Assembly (NCBI RefSeq): GCF_036867135.1 | Contig: NZ_JBAJIJ010000001.1 | Span: 682,001-746,000, forward strand | Direction: 5' to 3' | DNA: 64,000 nt | Origin: Aeromicrobium sp. Sec7.5 | Lineage (GTDB): Bacteria > Actinomycetota > Actinomycetes > Propionibacteriales > Nocardioidaceae | Shown here: positions 18,248 through 26,034 of the stretch, piece by piece | How positions within the stretch are numbered: position 1 is the stretch's first letter | How the letters are laid out: every line of letters begins with the position of its first letter | Program-made: the position numbers and the translations under genes | The notes under the pieces: generated by a model | What the model saw: the letters and a program-made list of their open reading frames with translations, nothing else | Database searches by the model: none | What the model was told of the DNA's origin: nothing

Positions 18248-19171
18248 ATGAGCGGGCGCCTCCAGCTGGACGACTCCGGTGCCGAGACCCTCGAGGCCCG
18301 CGAGGTGCCGCTCGGCGGCATCCGGGGCATCACGGTGCACCGCACGCTCCCGCACCGTTCCCGACCCACGATCGGCGCCTGGTGCTTCGCCGACCACTTC
18401 GGACCCACCGACGCGCGCATGAACGTGCTGCCGCACCCGCACACGGGCCTGCAGACCGTCACGTGGCCCATGGCGGGGCGGATCCGGCACCGCGACAACC
18501 TCGGCTCCGACGTCATGCTGCAGCCCGGTGAGCTCAACCTCATGACCTCGGGCGACGCGGTCTCGCACTCCGAGATCAGCGACGCCGACGACCCCACGCC
18601 GATGTCCGGGGTGCAGCTGTGGGTCGCGCTGCCCGACTCGCGGCGCCTCGGACCGGCCGACTTCGAGCATGTCCCCGACCTGCCGCGGGTCCAGGGGCGC
18701 GGCTGGGACGGTGTGCTGGTGGTGGGCGACTTCGCCGGTGAGTCCTCGCGCGCCACGGTGTACACGCCGCTCGTGGGCGTGCAGATCTCCCTGCACGACC
18801 CCGACGTGGTGCTCGACCTCGACCCCTCGTTCGAGTACGGCGTCCTGGCCCTCGACGGCCCGGTCGAGGTCGACGGCACCACGGTCGGCCACCGCGCTCT
18901 TCGCTACCTCGACGGCGGCAGTCGCGTGCACCTCGACGGCCCGGGCCGCACGGTGCTGCTGCTCGGCGGTGAACCGTTCGCGGAGAAGCTCGTGATGTGG
19001 TGGAACTTCATCGCGCGCGACCACGACGAGATCGTGCAGGCCCGCGACGACTGGATGGAGCGCCCCGTGGGTGGCCGCTTCGGTCGGGTCGAGGGCCACG
19101 GCGAGGAGCTCGTCCCGGCCCCCGAGCTCCCCAACGTCCGCCTCCGCCCCCGGGTGCGCCTCAAGTACTAG
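18248..19171 (+). CDS. Pirin family protein
   Basis: 307 residues, bicupin fold. The N-terminal cupin has the metal-binding histidines in NVLPHPHTGLQTVTW and the later SGDAVSHSE; the C-terminal part is the Pirin_C domain. Bacterial pirins include quercetinase-like enzymes and regulators of pyruvate dehydrogenase; the role here is not determined. ATG 18248 lies 22 bases after the phosphatase stop, so the genes probably share a transcript. Confidence 0.9.
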   Translation: MSGRLQLDDSGAETLEAREVPLGGIRGITVHRTLPHRSRPTIGAWCFADHFGPTDARMNVLPHPHTGLQTVTWPMAGRIRHRDNLGSDVMLQPGELNLMTSGDAVSHSEISDADDPTPMSGVQLWVALPDSRRLGPADFEHVPDLPRVQGRGWDGVLVVGDFAGESSRATVYTPLVGVQISLHDPDVVLDLDPSFEYGVLALDGPVEVDGTTVGHRALRYLDGGSRVHLDGPGRTVLLLGGEPFAEKLVMWWNFIARDHDEIVQARDDWMERPVGGRFGRVEGHGEELVPAPELPNVRLRPRVRLKY

Positions 19172-19184
19172 CCAGATCTCCGGT

Positions 19185-19281
19185 GGTTGAGGTGTGAGTG
19201 CCGCCTGCGGCGCGAGCCTCGAAACCTCGGATGGTTGCGGTACCCCTTTCGAGGCTCGTTCGTTCCTCACTCGCACCTCAA
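19185..19281. repeat. Family A palindromic repeat, copy 2
   Basis: Unit 19185-19226 begins GGTTGAGGTGTGAG and ends GCGAGCCTCGAAACC. A reversed unit follows (19247-19281, CTTTCGAGGCTCG to CTCGCACCTCAAG), giving a large imperfect palindrome between the pirin and SDR genes. Confidence 0.8.
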
Positions 19282-19314
19282 GGGGCGGGGCTGTGTCCAC
19301 AACTGGCTCTCGAC

Positions 19315-19346
19315 ATACGTTGCCGTATTGAGATACCGTCGGTATC
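19315..19346 (+). promoter_or_regulatory. Twin palindromic operator before SDR-P450
   Basis: ATACG-TTGC-CGTAT (19315-19328) and the perfect 15-bp palindrome GATACCGTCGGTATC (19332-19346) have centres about 18 bases apart and share ATAC half-sites. Size and symmetry suit a TetR-family repressor. They are 34-65 bases upstream of the SDR start, within a probable promoter. No regulator gene adjoins. Confidence 0.6.
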
Positions 19347-19379
19347 GGAAGATGTGACGTGGAGCACCGAGGAGCACGC

Positions 19380-20207
19380 ATGAGCTGGATCAACGGCAAG
19401 GTCGCGGTCGTGACGGGCGCGGGATCGGGCATCGGCCGAGCCCTGGCGCTGGAGCTGACCCGGCGCGGCGCGACCGTGGCGATCAGCGACGTCGACGTCG
19501 CCGGTCTGGAGGCCACGGCCGAGCAGGTCCGCCAGATGGGCGGAACGGTCCGGTCGGACGTGATCGACGTGTCGCAGCGCGAGATCGTCGAGCGCTACGC
19601 CGACGAGGTCGCCGCCGATCTCGGCCGCGTCAACCTGGTGATCAACAACGCGGGCATCGCCTACTTCGGCAACGTCACAGAGATGCCCTACAAGCACCTC
19701 GAGCGCGTCATGGACGTCGACTTCTGGGGCGTCGTGAACGGCACCAAGGCGTTCCTGCCGCACCTGGAGGCCTCGGGCGACGGCCACGTCGTCAACATCT
19801 CGAGCGTCTTCGGCCTCTTCGGGGTGCCGTCCCAGAGTGCCTACAACGCAGCGAAGTTCGCGGTCCGCGGCTTCACCGAGTCCCTGGCCATGGAGATGAA
19901 GATGGCCAACAAGCCCGTCTCCGTCACCTGCGTGCACCCGGGCGGCATCAAGACCAACATCGTCCGCAACGCCACATCGGTCGACGAGCGCGCCGACGAG
20001 AAGAGCGCGATGAGCGCCCAGTTCGACAAGGTCCTCGCCCGCACCACACCGGCCAAGGCGGCCAACGTCATCCTCGACGGGGTCGAGAAGAAGAAGGTGC
20101 GCGTGCTGATCGGCGCCGACGCCAAGGTCATCGACGCCTTCGTCCGCATCGCCGGCCCCCGCTACCAAGGGGTCGTGCGCTGGGCGTCGGGCAAGTCCGG
20201 ACTCTGA
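19380..20207 (+). CDS. Short-chain dehydrogenase/reductase
   Basis: 275 residues, classical SDR. Cofactor motif TGAGSGIG, NNAG, and the catalytic residues in NISSVFG (Ser) and YNAAK (Tyr, Lys). Acts on a hydroxyl or keto group with NAD(P)H; substrate unknown. It is separated from the P450 gene by one base, and the pair may oxidise a lipid, sterol or alkane-derived substrate (inference). ATG 19380 has GAGGAG upstream. Confidence 0.9.
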   Translation: MSWINGKVAVVTGAGSGIGRALALELTRRGATVAISDVDVAGLEATAEQVRQMGGTVRSDVIDVSQREIVERYADEVAADLGRVNLVINNAGIAYFGNVTEMPYKHLERVMDVDFWGVVNGTKAFLPHLEASGDGHVVNISSVFGLFGVPSQSAYNAAKFAVRGFTESLAMEMKMANKPVSVTCVHPGGIKTNIVRNATSVDERADEKSAMSAQFDKVLARTTPAKAANVILDGVEKKKVRVLIGADAKVIDAFVRIAGPRYQGVVRWASGKSGL

Positions 20208-20208
20208 C

Positions 20209-21759
20209 GTGCAGAACGACTGGGGCGGGCAGTCCTTCGCACATCCTCCGGGTCGTCTCCCGATCGTGGGCGACGGCCGCTCGGTCGATCCCTCCCGCCC
20301 CCTGAAGAGCATGGTCGGTCACGCTGAGAAGCTCGGTGAGCCGATCTTCGAGATCCAGGTGTTCGACCAGAAGTTCGTGTTCGTCGCCAGCGCCGAGCTC
20401 GCGGCCGAGATGTGCGACGAGCAGCGCTTCGTCAAGGTCCTCCCGCCTGCGGTCGAGGCCCTGCGTGAGTTCGCGGGTGACGGCCTCTTCACGGCGCACT
20501 CCCACGAGCACAACTGGCGCCTGGCGCACGACCTGCTGCGTCCGGCCTTCACCCGCACCGCGATGCAGTCCTACCACCCGGTCATGGTCGAGACGCTCGA
20601 CGAGCTCTTCGACTACTGGGAGCGGCTCGACGGCCCGGTCGACGTCTCGCGCGACATGACCAAGCTGACGCTCGAGACCTTGGCGCGGGCCGCGCTGAGC
20701 CGCGACTTCGCCTCGTTCGACGGGGTCGACCCGCACCCGTTCGTGGCCGCCATGATCACGGCCCTCAAGAGCGGACAGCGCATCGCTACGCTGCGCACGG
20801 CCCCCGGCGGGCGCCTGGCCGTCCGGCGCATCCGCAGGAAGGCCAAGTCGTCCCAGGACTACGTCGACGAGCTCCTCGACGACATCATCGCGACCCGCCG
20901 GGCCCAGCCGCCGTCGGAGCACGACCTGCTCGGCATCATGCTCAGTGCGCGCCATCCCGAGACGGGCGAGCAGCTCGACGACACGAACATCCGCCACCAG
21001 ATCCTGACGTTCCTCGTGGCGGGCCACGAGACGACCTCGGGAGCCCTGTCGTTCGCGCTGTACTACCTCTCGCGCGACCCGGAGGTCCTCGCGAAGGCCC
21101 ACGCCGAGGTCGACGCGGTGCTCGGGTCGGACCGGGACACGGTGCCCACGTTCGAGCAGGTGCCGCAGTTCCGCTACCTGCGTCGCGTGCTCGACGAGGC
21201 GTTGCGACTGTGGCCCACGGCGCCCGCCTTCGGGCGTGGTCCCCGCGAGACCACGACGCTCTCGACGGGGCACGTCATGCGGCCCGAGGACTGGGCCATC
21301 GTCCTGCTCCCCGCGGTGCACCGCGACCCGTCCGTCTGGGGCGACGACCCCGAGCGGTTCGATCCCGACCGCTTCCTGCCCCAGAACTCCCGGGGCCGAC
21401 TGCCGCACAGCTACAAGCCGTGGGGCACGGGGGAGCGCTCGTGCATCGGGCGGCAGTTCGCCCAGCAGGAGGCGATCCTCGTGCTGGCCCGGCTCCTGCA
21501 CCGGTACGAGATCACGGGCGATCCCGACTACGAGCTCGACATCGCCGAGCGGCTCACGATCGTGCCGAAGGGGTTCGAGCTGCGACTGACCCCGCGGACG
21601 CCGAACGCCGACTCCGAGGATCAGCCCGCTGACGACTCCGGTTCCGACGATGGATCCGACTCCGGGGATGCGCCGAGCGACGTGTGCCCGGTCTCGTCGA
21701 CGGACCAGAACGGGTTGAACGCCACCTCCCAGAGGTGCCCGCCGGGATCGGTGAAGTAG
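20209..21759 (+). CDS. Cytochrome P450
   Basis: 516 residues. Resembles the haem domain of CYP102-type enzymes: oxygen-binding helix AGHETTSG, ExxR in DEALRLWP, PERF-like DDPERFDPDRF, and haem ligand Cys 412 in WGTGERSCIGR. No reductase domain is fused; electrons must come from separate partners. The domain ends near residue 466. The last 50 residues are an acidic Asp/Ser-rich tail that exists only because the frame stays open for 139 bases across the 3' end of the convergent VOC gene. GTG start directly after the SDR stop. Confidence 0.93.
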   Translation: MQNDWGGQSFAHPPGRLPIVGDGRSVDPSRPLKSMVGHAEKLGEPIFEIQVFDQKFVFVASAELAAEMCDEQRFVKVLPPAVEALREFAGDGLFTAHSHEHNWRLAHDLLRPAFTRTAMQSYHPVMVETLDELFDYWERLDGPVDVSRDMTKLTLETLARAALSRDFASFDGVDPHPFVAAMITALKSGQRIATLRTAPGGRLAVRRIRRKAKSSQDYVDELLDDIIATRRAQPPSEHDLLGIMLSARHPETGEQLDDTNIRHQILTFLVAGHETTSGALSFALYYLSRDPEVLAKAHAEVDAVLGSDRDTVPTFEQVPQFRYLRRVLDEALRLWPTAPAFGRGPRETTTLSTGHVMRPEDWAIVLLPAVHRDPSVWGDDPERFDPDRFLPQNSRGRLPHSYKPWGTGERSCIGRQFAQQEAILVLARLLHRYEITGDPDYELDIAERLTIVPKGFELRLTPRTPNADSEDQPADDSGSDDGSDSGDAPSDVCPVSSTDQNGLNATSQRCPPGSVK

Positions 21760-22094
21760 CCGGAGAACCCGCCCCACTCGGTCTCGGTCGCGGCCTTCGT
21801 GACCGTCCCACTCGCCTGCTGGGCGAGGTGGAGGACCTCCTCGACCTCGTCGTGGGTGCGGGTGTTGTACGCGAGCGCGAACCCGCTGAATCCGGCGGGA
21901 CCGTCGGGCAGGCCGGCGTCCGTGGCGAGCTCGGCGCGGTCCCAGATCGCCAGGACGATGCCGGGCAGCTGGTAGTGAGCCGACGCGCTCGTTCCTCGCG
22001 CTCGCTTCTGCAACTCGCCAGAGCGAGTCGCAGGCGGCTCAGCCTCGCTTCGCTCGGCCTGTGGTCACCGCACGAGACTGAGTCGTTGCTCCAT
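21621..22094 (-). pseudogene. VOC (glyoxalase-like) gene broken by a repeat element
   Basis: The C-terminal two thirds of a VOC protein are intact (HYQLPGIVLAIWDRAELA onward, with WGGFSGYFTDPGGHLWEV). Upstream in the same frame, ATG at 22094 encodes MEQRLSLVR, the usual N-terminus of this family, and then a TGA at 22067. The roughly 31 codons in between (22068-21978), which should encode the first beta-alpha unit with its metal ligand, are palindromic repeat sequence. A TTG at 22013 could at most start a truncated product. The 3' end overlaps the P450 gene by 139 bases. Confidence 0.75.
21975..22068. repeat. Short element bounded by GTGAG and GTCAC
   Basis: 94 bp, rich in CTCGCTTC/GCGAGCG motifs. 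On the plus strand it starts GTGAGCCGACGCGCTCGTTC and ends TGTGGTCAC. A relative after uppS (32616-32684) starts GTGACGCGACTCGTC, contains GGCTCGTTCCTCGC and ends GGGTCAC. It replaces the N-terminal coding part of the VOC gene. Confidence 0.6.
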
Positions 22095-22118
22095 GCGTCC
22101 ACGTTAGGCCCCGAGGTG

Positions 22119-22238
22119 GCTTCGAGGCTCGGGCGCCAGAGCGCCCTCGCACTGGGGGCACCTCCCACGACGGAGTCGTAGGGGGACAGCCACCGGTGGT
22201 TGAGGTGCGAGGAGCTCTCGGCGACGAGCCTCGAAACC
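22119..22238. repeat. Family A palindromic repeat, copy 3
   Basis: Contains GGCTTCGAGGCTCG (22119-22132) and the full unit 22198-22238 from GGTTGAGGTGCGAG to GAGCCTCGAAACC. Lies between the broken VOC gene and the end of the Hsp20 gene. Confidence 0.75.
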
Positions 22239-22247
22239 TTGGCCGAG

Positions 22248-22718
22248 TCAGGCCTGCTCGACCTCGGCGACGGCCGGGCCGTCGCTGATCGTGATCCGCG
22301 TGGGCTCGGTGCCCGCGTACACCCCGGCGACGCGGACGTGCAGGACGCCCTTGTCGTAGTGGGCGCTGACCGCGTCGGCGCCCACGTGGCCCGGGAGACC
22401 GAACGAACGGCGGAAGCTGCCGTACCGGACCTCGCGGACCGAGCGCCGCGTGGAGTCCTCGGCGCGGTCGTCCTTGCGCTCGCCGGCAATGACGAGGCGC
22501 TGGTTCGCGACCTCGACCGAGACGTCCTCGGCGACGTCGACGCCGGGCAGGTCCAGGCGGACCACGACGTCGTCACCCTCGCGGACGGTCTCGGCGGTCG
22601 GGGTGAACGCCAGCGGCTCGCCGGTCGGGACGGTCGGGCCGCCGAACGTGGAACGCACGAGGGAGTCGAACTCGGCGAAGAACGGGTCGCGGCCGCGGAA
22701 GCGGGTGATGGTGCTCAT
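22248..22718 (-). CDS. Hsp20/alpha-crystallin small heat-shock protein
   Basis: 156 residues. ATP-independent holdase. The alpha-crystallin domain spans about 40-140 (DDVVVRLDLPGVDVAEDVSV, RLVIAGER, GSFRRSFGLP, YDKGVLHVRV). The N-terminus MSTITRFRGRDPFFAEFDSL is typical of actinobacterial Hsp18/Hsp20. GGAGG precedes the ATG at 22718. A HAIR operator and a perfect hairpin occupy the upstream region, indicating HspR control of heat-shock expression. Confidence 0.93.
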   Translation of the reverse strand: MSTITRFRGRDPFFAEFDSLVRSTFGGPTVPTGEPLAFTPTAETVREGDDVVVRLDLPGVDVAEDVSVEVANQRLVIAGERKDDRAEDSTRRSVREVRYGSFRRSFGLPGHVGADAVSAHYDKGVLHVRVAGVYAGTEPTRITISDGPAVAEVEQA

Positions 22719-22741
22719 GGGGAACCTCCGGTGAGTAGTGG

Positions 22742-22758
22742 CCGACCACCGTGGTCGG
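22742..22758 (-). promoter_or_regulatory. Hairpin in the hsp20 leader
   Basis: CCGACCAC (22742-22749) and GTGGTCGG (22751-22758) form a perfect 8-bp inverted repeat around one base, 24 bases upstream of the start codon. In RNA it would be a hairpin just before the ribosome-binding site; as DNA it could be a second operator. Confidence 0.5.
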
Positions 22759-22770
22759 TACCAGTCATAA

Positions 22771-22791
22771 CTTGAGTCTGATCGACTCAAT
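22771..22791 (-). promoter_or_regulatory. HAIR element (HspR-binding site) upstream of hsp20
   Basis: CTTGAGT-N7-ACTCAAT matches the HspR-associated inverted repeat consensus CTTGAGT-N7-ACTCAAG at 13 of 14 fixed positions. A further half-site CTTGAG lies at 22795-22800. HspR with DnaK represses such genes until heat shock (established knowledge). Confidence 0.85.
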
Positions 22792-22846
22792 TCCCTTGAG
22801 CAAGGCGCGTTCACTACTGGCGAACGCGCGGGTCCGAGACGCACGA

Positions 22847-22876
22847 CGCCCCGCCCTCCGGACGGAGGACGGGGCG
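22847..22876 (-). terminator. Hairpin terminator of msrA
   Basis: 13-bp stem with one mismatch (22847-22859 with 22864-22876) around a 4-base loop, immediately downstream of the msrA stop on the minus strand. No T-rich tail. Confidence 0.65.
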
Positions 22877-22892
22877 ATCTGCGGGCGGCCGG

Positions 22893-23528
22893 TCAGGCGT
22901 AGCTGACGCCCGTGGCGTGCAGCGGGCAGTAGCCGTGCGGGTTCCGCACGAGGTACTGCTGGTGGTAGGCCTCGGCGTAGTAGTACTCGTCGAGCGGCTT
23001 GATCTCGGTCGTGATCGTGCCGTAGCCGCTGGCGGTCATCTTCTGCTGGTAGTGGTCGCGCGACGCCTCGGCCTTGGCCTGCTGCTCCGGGGTCGTGGTG
23101 AGCAGGATCGAGCGGTACTGCGAGCCGCGGTCGTTGCCCTGGCGCATGCCCTGGGTCGGGTCGTGGTTCTCCCAGAACGTCGCGAGCAGGTCGTCGTAGG
23201 ACAGGACGCTCGGGTCGAACACGATGCGCACGACCTCGGCGTGGCCGGTACGCCCGGTGCACGTCTCCTCGTACGTCGGGTTCGGCGTGTAGCCGCCGGC
23301 GTAGCCGACCGTGGTCGACCACACGCCCGGCAGCTGCCAGAACGTCTGCTCCTCGCCCCAGAAGCAGCCGAGCCCGACCACGGTGACCTCGAAGCCGTCG
23401 GGGCCGTCGGTCTCGAGGGGGTTGCCGGTGACGAGGTGGCGGTCGCCGACCAGGTGCGTGCGCGACGGGCGGCCGGGCAGGGCGTTCTCGCGGGCGGGCA
23501 TCTCGCTCTTGCGGGTTCCGAAGATCAT
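22893..23528 (-). CDS. msrA: Peptide methionine (S)-S-oxide reductase
   Basis: 211 residues. Reduces S-methionine sulfoxide in proteins. Catalytic Cys near residue 55 in GLGCFWGEE, the conserved GYAGG and GHAEVV segments, and a C-terminal resolving Cys in NPHGYCPLHATG. The N-terminal 40 residues are the extended form common in actinobacteria. ATG 23528 chosen; a start 9 bases upstream is possible. Confidence 0.95.
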   Translation of the reverse strand: MIFGTRKSEMPARENALPGRPSRTHLVGDRHLVTGNPLETDGPDGFEVTVVGLGCFWGEEQTFWQLPGVWSTTVGYAGGYTPNPTYEETCTGRTGHAEVVRIVFDPSVLSYDDLLATFWENHDPTQGMRQGNDRGSQYRSILLTTTPEQQAKAEASRDHYQQKMTASGYGTITTEIKPLDEYYYAEAYHQQYLVRNPHGYCPLHATGVSYA

Positions 23529-23643
23529 GGGGTCCATCCTTCCGTCTCGGCGCGGGGGCCACGACTCGGCCGTCGCGGCGCACACGCCTCGACACTCACA
23601 ACGCGTCCAGGGGGCTGACTGTTCCGCCGGTAGTCTCGGGCGC

Positions 23644-24795
23644 ATGAGTGCCCGCTACCAGGTCCCGATCGGGATGGAGATCGCCACGGCGTGGGCCTGG
23701 CGGCTCGTCGTCATCGCCGGCGCGGGCTTCGGACTCCTCTGGCTCCTGCAGTACTTCTCCGAGATCACGGTGCCGATCACGATCGGCCTGCTCGGCACGG
23801 CACTCACGATCGGCGTGGTCGACACGCTCGAGCGGCGTGGAGTGCCGCGCCTGCTCGCGACCCTGGTGGTCGCGATCCTGATGCTGGTGACCCTGGCCGG
23901 CCTGGTGATCCTGGTGGGCCAGCAGCTCTCGACCCAGGTCGACGAGCTGCGCTCGAGCATCGTGGCCGGGATCGGCGAGATGCGTGACTGGGCCCGCAAT
24001 GGGCCGCTGGGCCTGAGCGACGACGACCTCAACCGCTACGTCACCGAGGTGCAGGACACGATCGCCGGCACCGGGCGGGAGGCCGTGATCGACCAGGCCA
24101 CGGCCGTGGGCATCTCGCTGGCCCACTTCGTGACCGGCTTCTTCATCGCGCTCTTCGCCGCGGTGTTCTTCCTCTACGAGGGCGACCGCATCTGGGCCTG
24201 GGTCGTCACCCTGTTCCCGCGCGACGCCCGGGCCCGCGTCAACTCCTCGGGTCATCGAGCGTGGGAGTCGCTGACGAGCTTCGTGCGGGCCACGGTGCTC
24301 GTGGCGCTCGTCGACGCCCTCGGCATCGCGCTGGGCGCCTGGCTGCTCGGCGTGCCGCTCACCTTCGCGATCGGGGTCATCGTGTTCCTGGGCGCCTTCG
24401 TGCCCATCATCGGCGCGTTCGCCTCCGGCATGGTGGCCGTGCTCGTCGCACTCGTGGCCCAGGGCCCGTGGACGGCGCTGTTCATGTTGCTCGTCGTGAT
24501 CGGCGTCCAGCAGCTCGAGTCGCACGTGCTGCAGCCGTTCCTGATGGGCCGTCTCGTCGCGGTGCACCCGCTCGCCATCATCGCCGCGATCGCGGCCGGC
24601 ATCACGGTCTCGGGCGTCGTCGGTGCCCTCGTGGCGGTGCCGCTCGTCGCGTGTCTCAACGGGGTCGTGAAGCACCTAGCCGAGGAGGCGGGCAATCCGC
24701 TGCAGCCGGACGGGCTGCCCGAGGACCTGCCACCGGACGCTCAACCGTCCGATGCCGGGTCGTCCGATGCCGGGTCACCGACGGAGCAGGCGTGA
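23644..24795 (+). CDS. AI-2E family (UPF0118) transporter
   Basis: 383 residues with eight predicted transmembrane segments in the family's pattern (N-terminal pair, a long soluble loop at about 95-160, then six helices) and the motif GVPLTFAIGVIVFLGAFVPIIG. The C-terminal 35 residues are a Pro/Asp/Ser tail with a repeated PSDAGSSDAG unit. Family members have been linked to autoinducer-2 export and Na+/H+ exchange; the substrate is unknown here. ATG follows TAGTCT by 7 bases; GTGA overlap with ilvA. Confidence 0.88.
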   Translation: MSARYQVPIGMEIATAWAWRLVVIAGAGFGLLWLLQYFSEITVPITIGLLGTALTIGVVDTLERRGVPRLLATLVVAILMLVTLAGLVILVGQQLSTQVDELRSSIVAGIGEMRDWARNGPLGLSDDDLNRYVTEVQDTIAGTGREAVIDQATAVGISLAHFVTGFFIALFAAVFFLYEGDRIWAWVVTLFPRDARARVNSSGHRAWESLTSFVRATVLVALVDALGIALGAWLLGVPLTFAIGVIVFLGAFVPIIGAFASGMVAVLVALVAQGPWTALFMLLVVIGVQQLESHVLQPFLMGRLVAVHPLAIIAAIAAGITVSGVVGALVAVPLVACLNGVVKHLAEEAGNPLQPDGLPEDLPPDAQPSDAGSSDAGSPTEQA

Positions 24796-26003
24796 GCGAG
24801 AGCGCACCGCCTCCGACCTGGGCCGGTGTCGAGGCGGCCGCCGAGCTGCTGGCGGGCGTCGCCGAGGAGACCCCGCTCGCGCACTCGCGGTGGTTGAGCG
24901 AGCTCACGGGCACCGAGGTCCTCCTGAAGTGCGAGAACCTCCAGCGCACCGGGTCCTTCAAGCTCCGCGGCGCCTACACGCGCATCTCCCGGCTCTCCGA
25001 GGCCGAACGCGCGGCGGGCGTCGTGGCGGCGTCCGCCGGGAACCACGCCCAGGGCGTCGCGCTCGCGGCGCAGATGCTCGGCATCCCGGCCCGGATCTTC
25101 ATGCCCGAGGGCGCGGCACTGCCCAAGGTGCAGGCCACCCAGGGCTACGGGGCCGAGATCGAGCTGGTCGGCGTCGACGTCGGAGCCAGCATCGCCGCCG
25201 CGCAGGAGTTCTCGGCCTCCACGGGTGCCGTCATGATCCACCCGTTCAACCACAGCGACATCGTGGTCGGGCAGGGCACGGTCGGGCTGGAGATCCTGCG
25301 CCAGCTGCCCGACGTCGGCACGGTCCTCGTGCCCGTCGGCGGTGGCGGTCTCGTGGCGGGCATCGCCCTGCTGCGCGAGGTCCGACCGGACGTCCGCATC
25401 GTCGGCGTCCAGACCTCGGCCGTGAGCCCCTACGTGCCGTCGCTCAGCGCCGGCAGGCCGCTGCTCGTGCCGGGCCTGCCGACGATGGCCGACGGCATCG
25501 CCGTGGCCGAGCCCGGCGCCGTGCCCTTCGCCGTCGTGGCCGACCTCGTCGACGACGTCGTCACGGTCAGCGAGGAGTCGCTCAGCCGCGCCCTGATCGG
25601 GCTGCTCGAGCGCGCCAAGCTCCTGGTGGAGCCCGCCGGGGCGGCGGGCGTCGCGGCCCTGCTGGACCACCCCAAGGACTTCCCGGGCCCGGTCGTGCCG
25701 GTGCTGTCCGGAGGCAACATCGACGCCCTGCTGCTGCTCGAGGTGATCCGCCACGGACTCAAGGCCGCCGGACGGTTCCTGAGCTTCCGCGTGCACCTCA
25801 CCGACCGGCCGGGCGAGCTCATGCGGCTGCTCACCGACCTGGCGTCGATGCAGGTCAACATCCTCAACGTGGTGCACGACCGGGCGTCGGAGTCGCTCGG
25901 CGTGGGCGAGGTGGAGGTGCGCCTGCAGGTCGCGACGCGCGGCGCGCGCCACGCCGACCGGGTTCTCGACCAGCTGGCCAGCCGGGGCTACCGCTCGGTC
26001 TGA
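24792..26003 (+). CDS. ilvA: Threonine dehydratase (ammonia-lyase)
   Basis: 403 residues. Deaminates threonine to 2-oxobutanoate with PLP. The Schiff-base lysine is in GSFKLRGA (near residue 58), the phosphate loop is VGGGGLVAG, and NHAQGVALAA is typical. A single ACT domain (about 325-403, FRVHLTDRPGELMRLL) makes this the short form also seen in catabolic TdcB-like enzymes, so whether it serves isoleucine synthesis is uncertain. GTG start overlaps the transporter stop. Confidence 0.92.
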   Translation: MSESAPPPTWAGVEAAAELLAGVAEETPLAHSRWLSELTGTEVLLKCENLQRTGSFKLRGAYTRISRLSEAERAAGVVAASAGNHAQGVALAAQMLGIPARIFMPEGAALPKVQATQGYGAEIELVGVDVGASIAAAQEFSASTGAVMIHPFNHSDIVVGQGTVGLEILRQLPDVGTVLVPVGGGGLVAGIALLREVRPDVRIVGVQTSAVSPYVPSLSAGRPLLVPGLPTMADGIAVAEPGAVPFAVVADLVDDVVTVSEESLSRALIGLLERAKLLVEPAGAAGVAALLDHPKDFPGPVVPVLSGGNIDALLLLEVIRHGLKAAGRFLSFRVHLTDRPGELMRLLTDLASMQVNILNVVHDRASESLGVGEVEVRLQVATRGARHADRVLDQLASRGYRSV

Positions 26004-26034
26004 GTGCCCGTTCGGACGGCGCCGGGTCGGCCGA

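Noticed and set aside
20209..21759. A self-sufficient CYP102-type P450 with fused reductase
   Set aside because: The haem domain ends near residue 466 and the tail has no flavin or NADPH-binding motifs.
21621..22013. Intact small VOC protein starting at TTG 22013
   Set aside because: It would lack the first beta-alpha unit with its metal ligand and would begin inside repeat sequence; upstream remnants show a longer ancestor.
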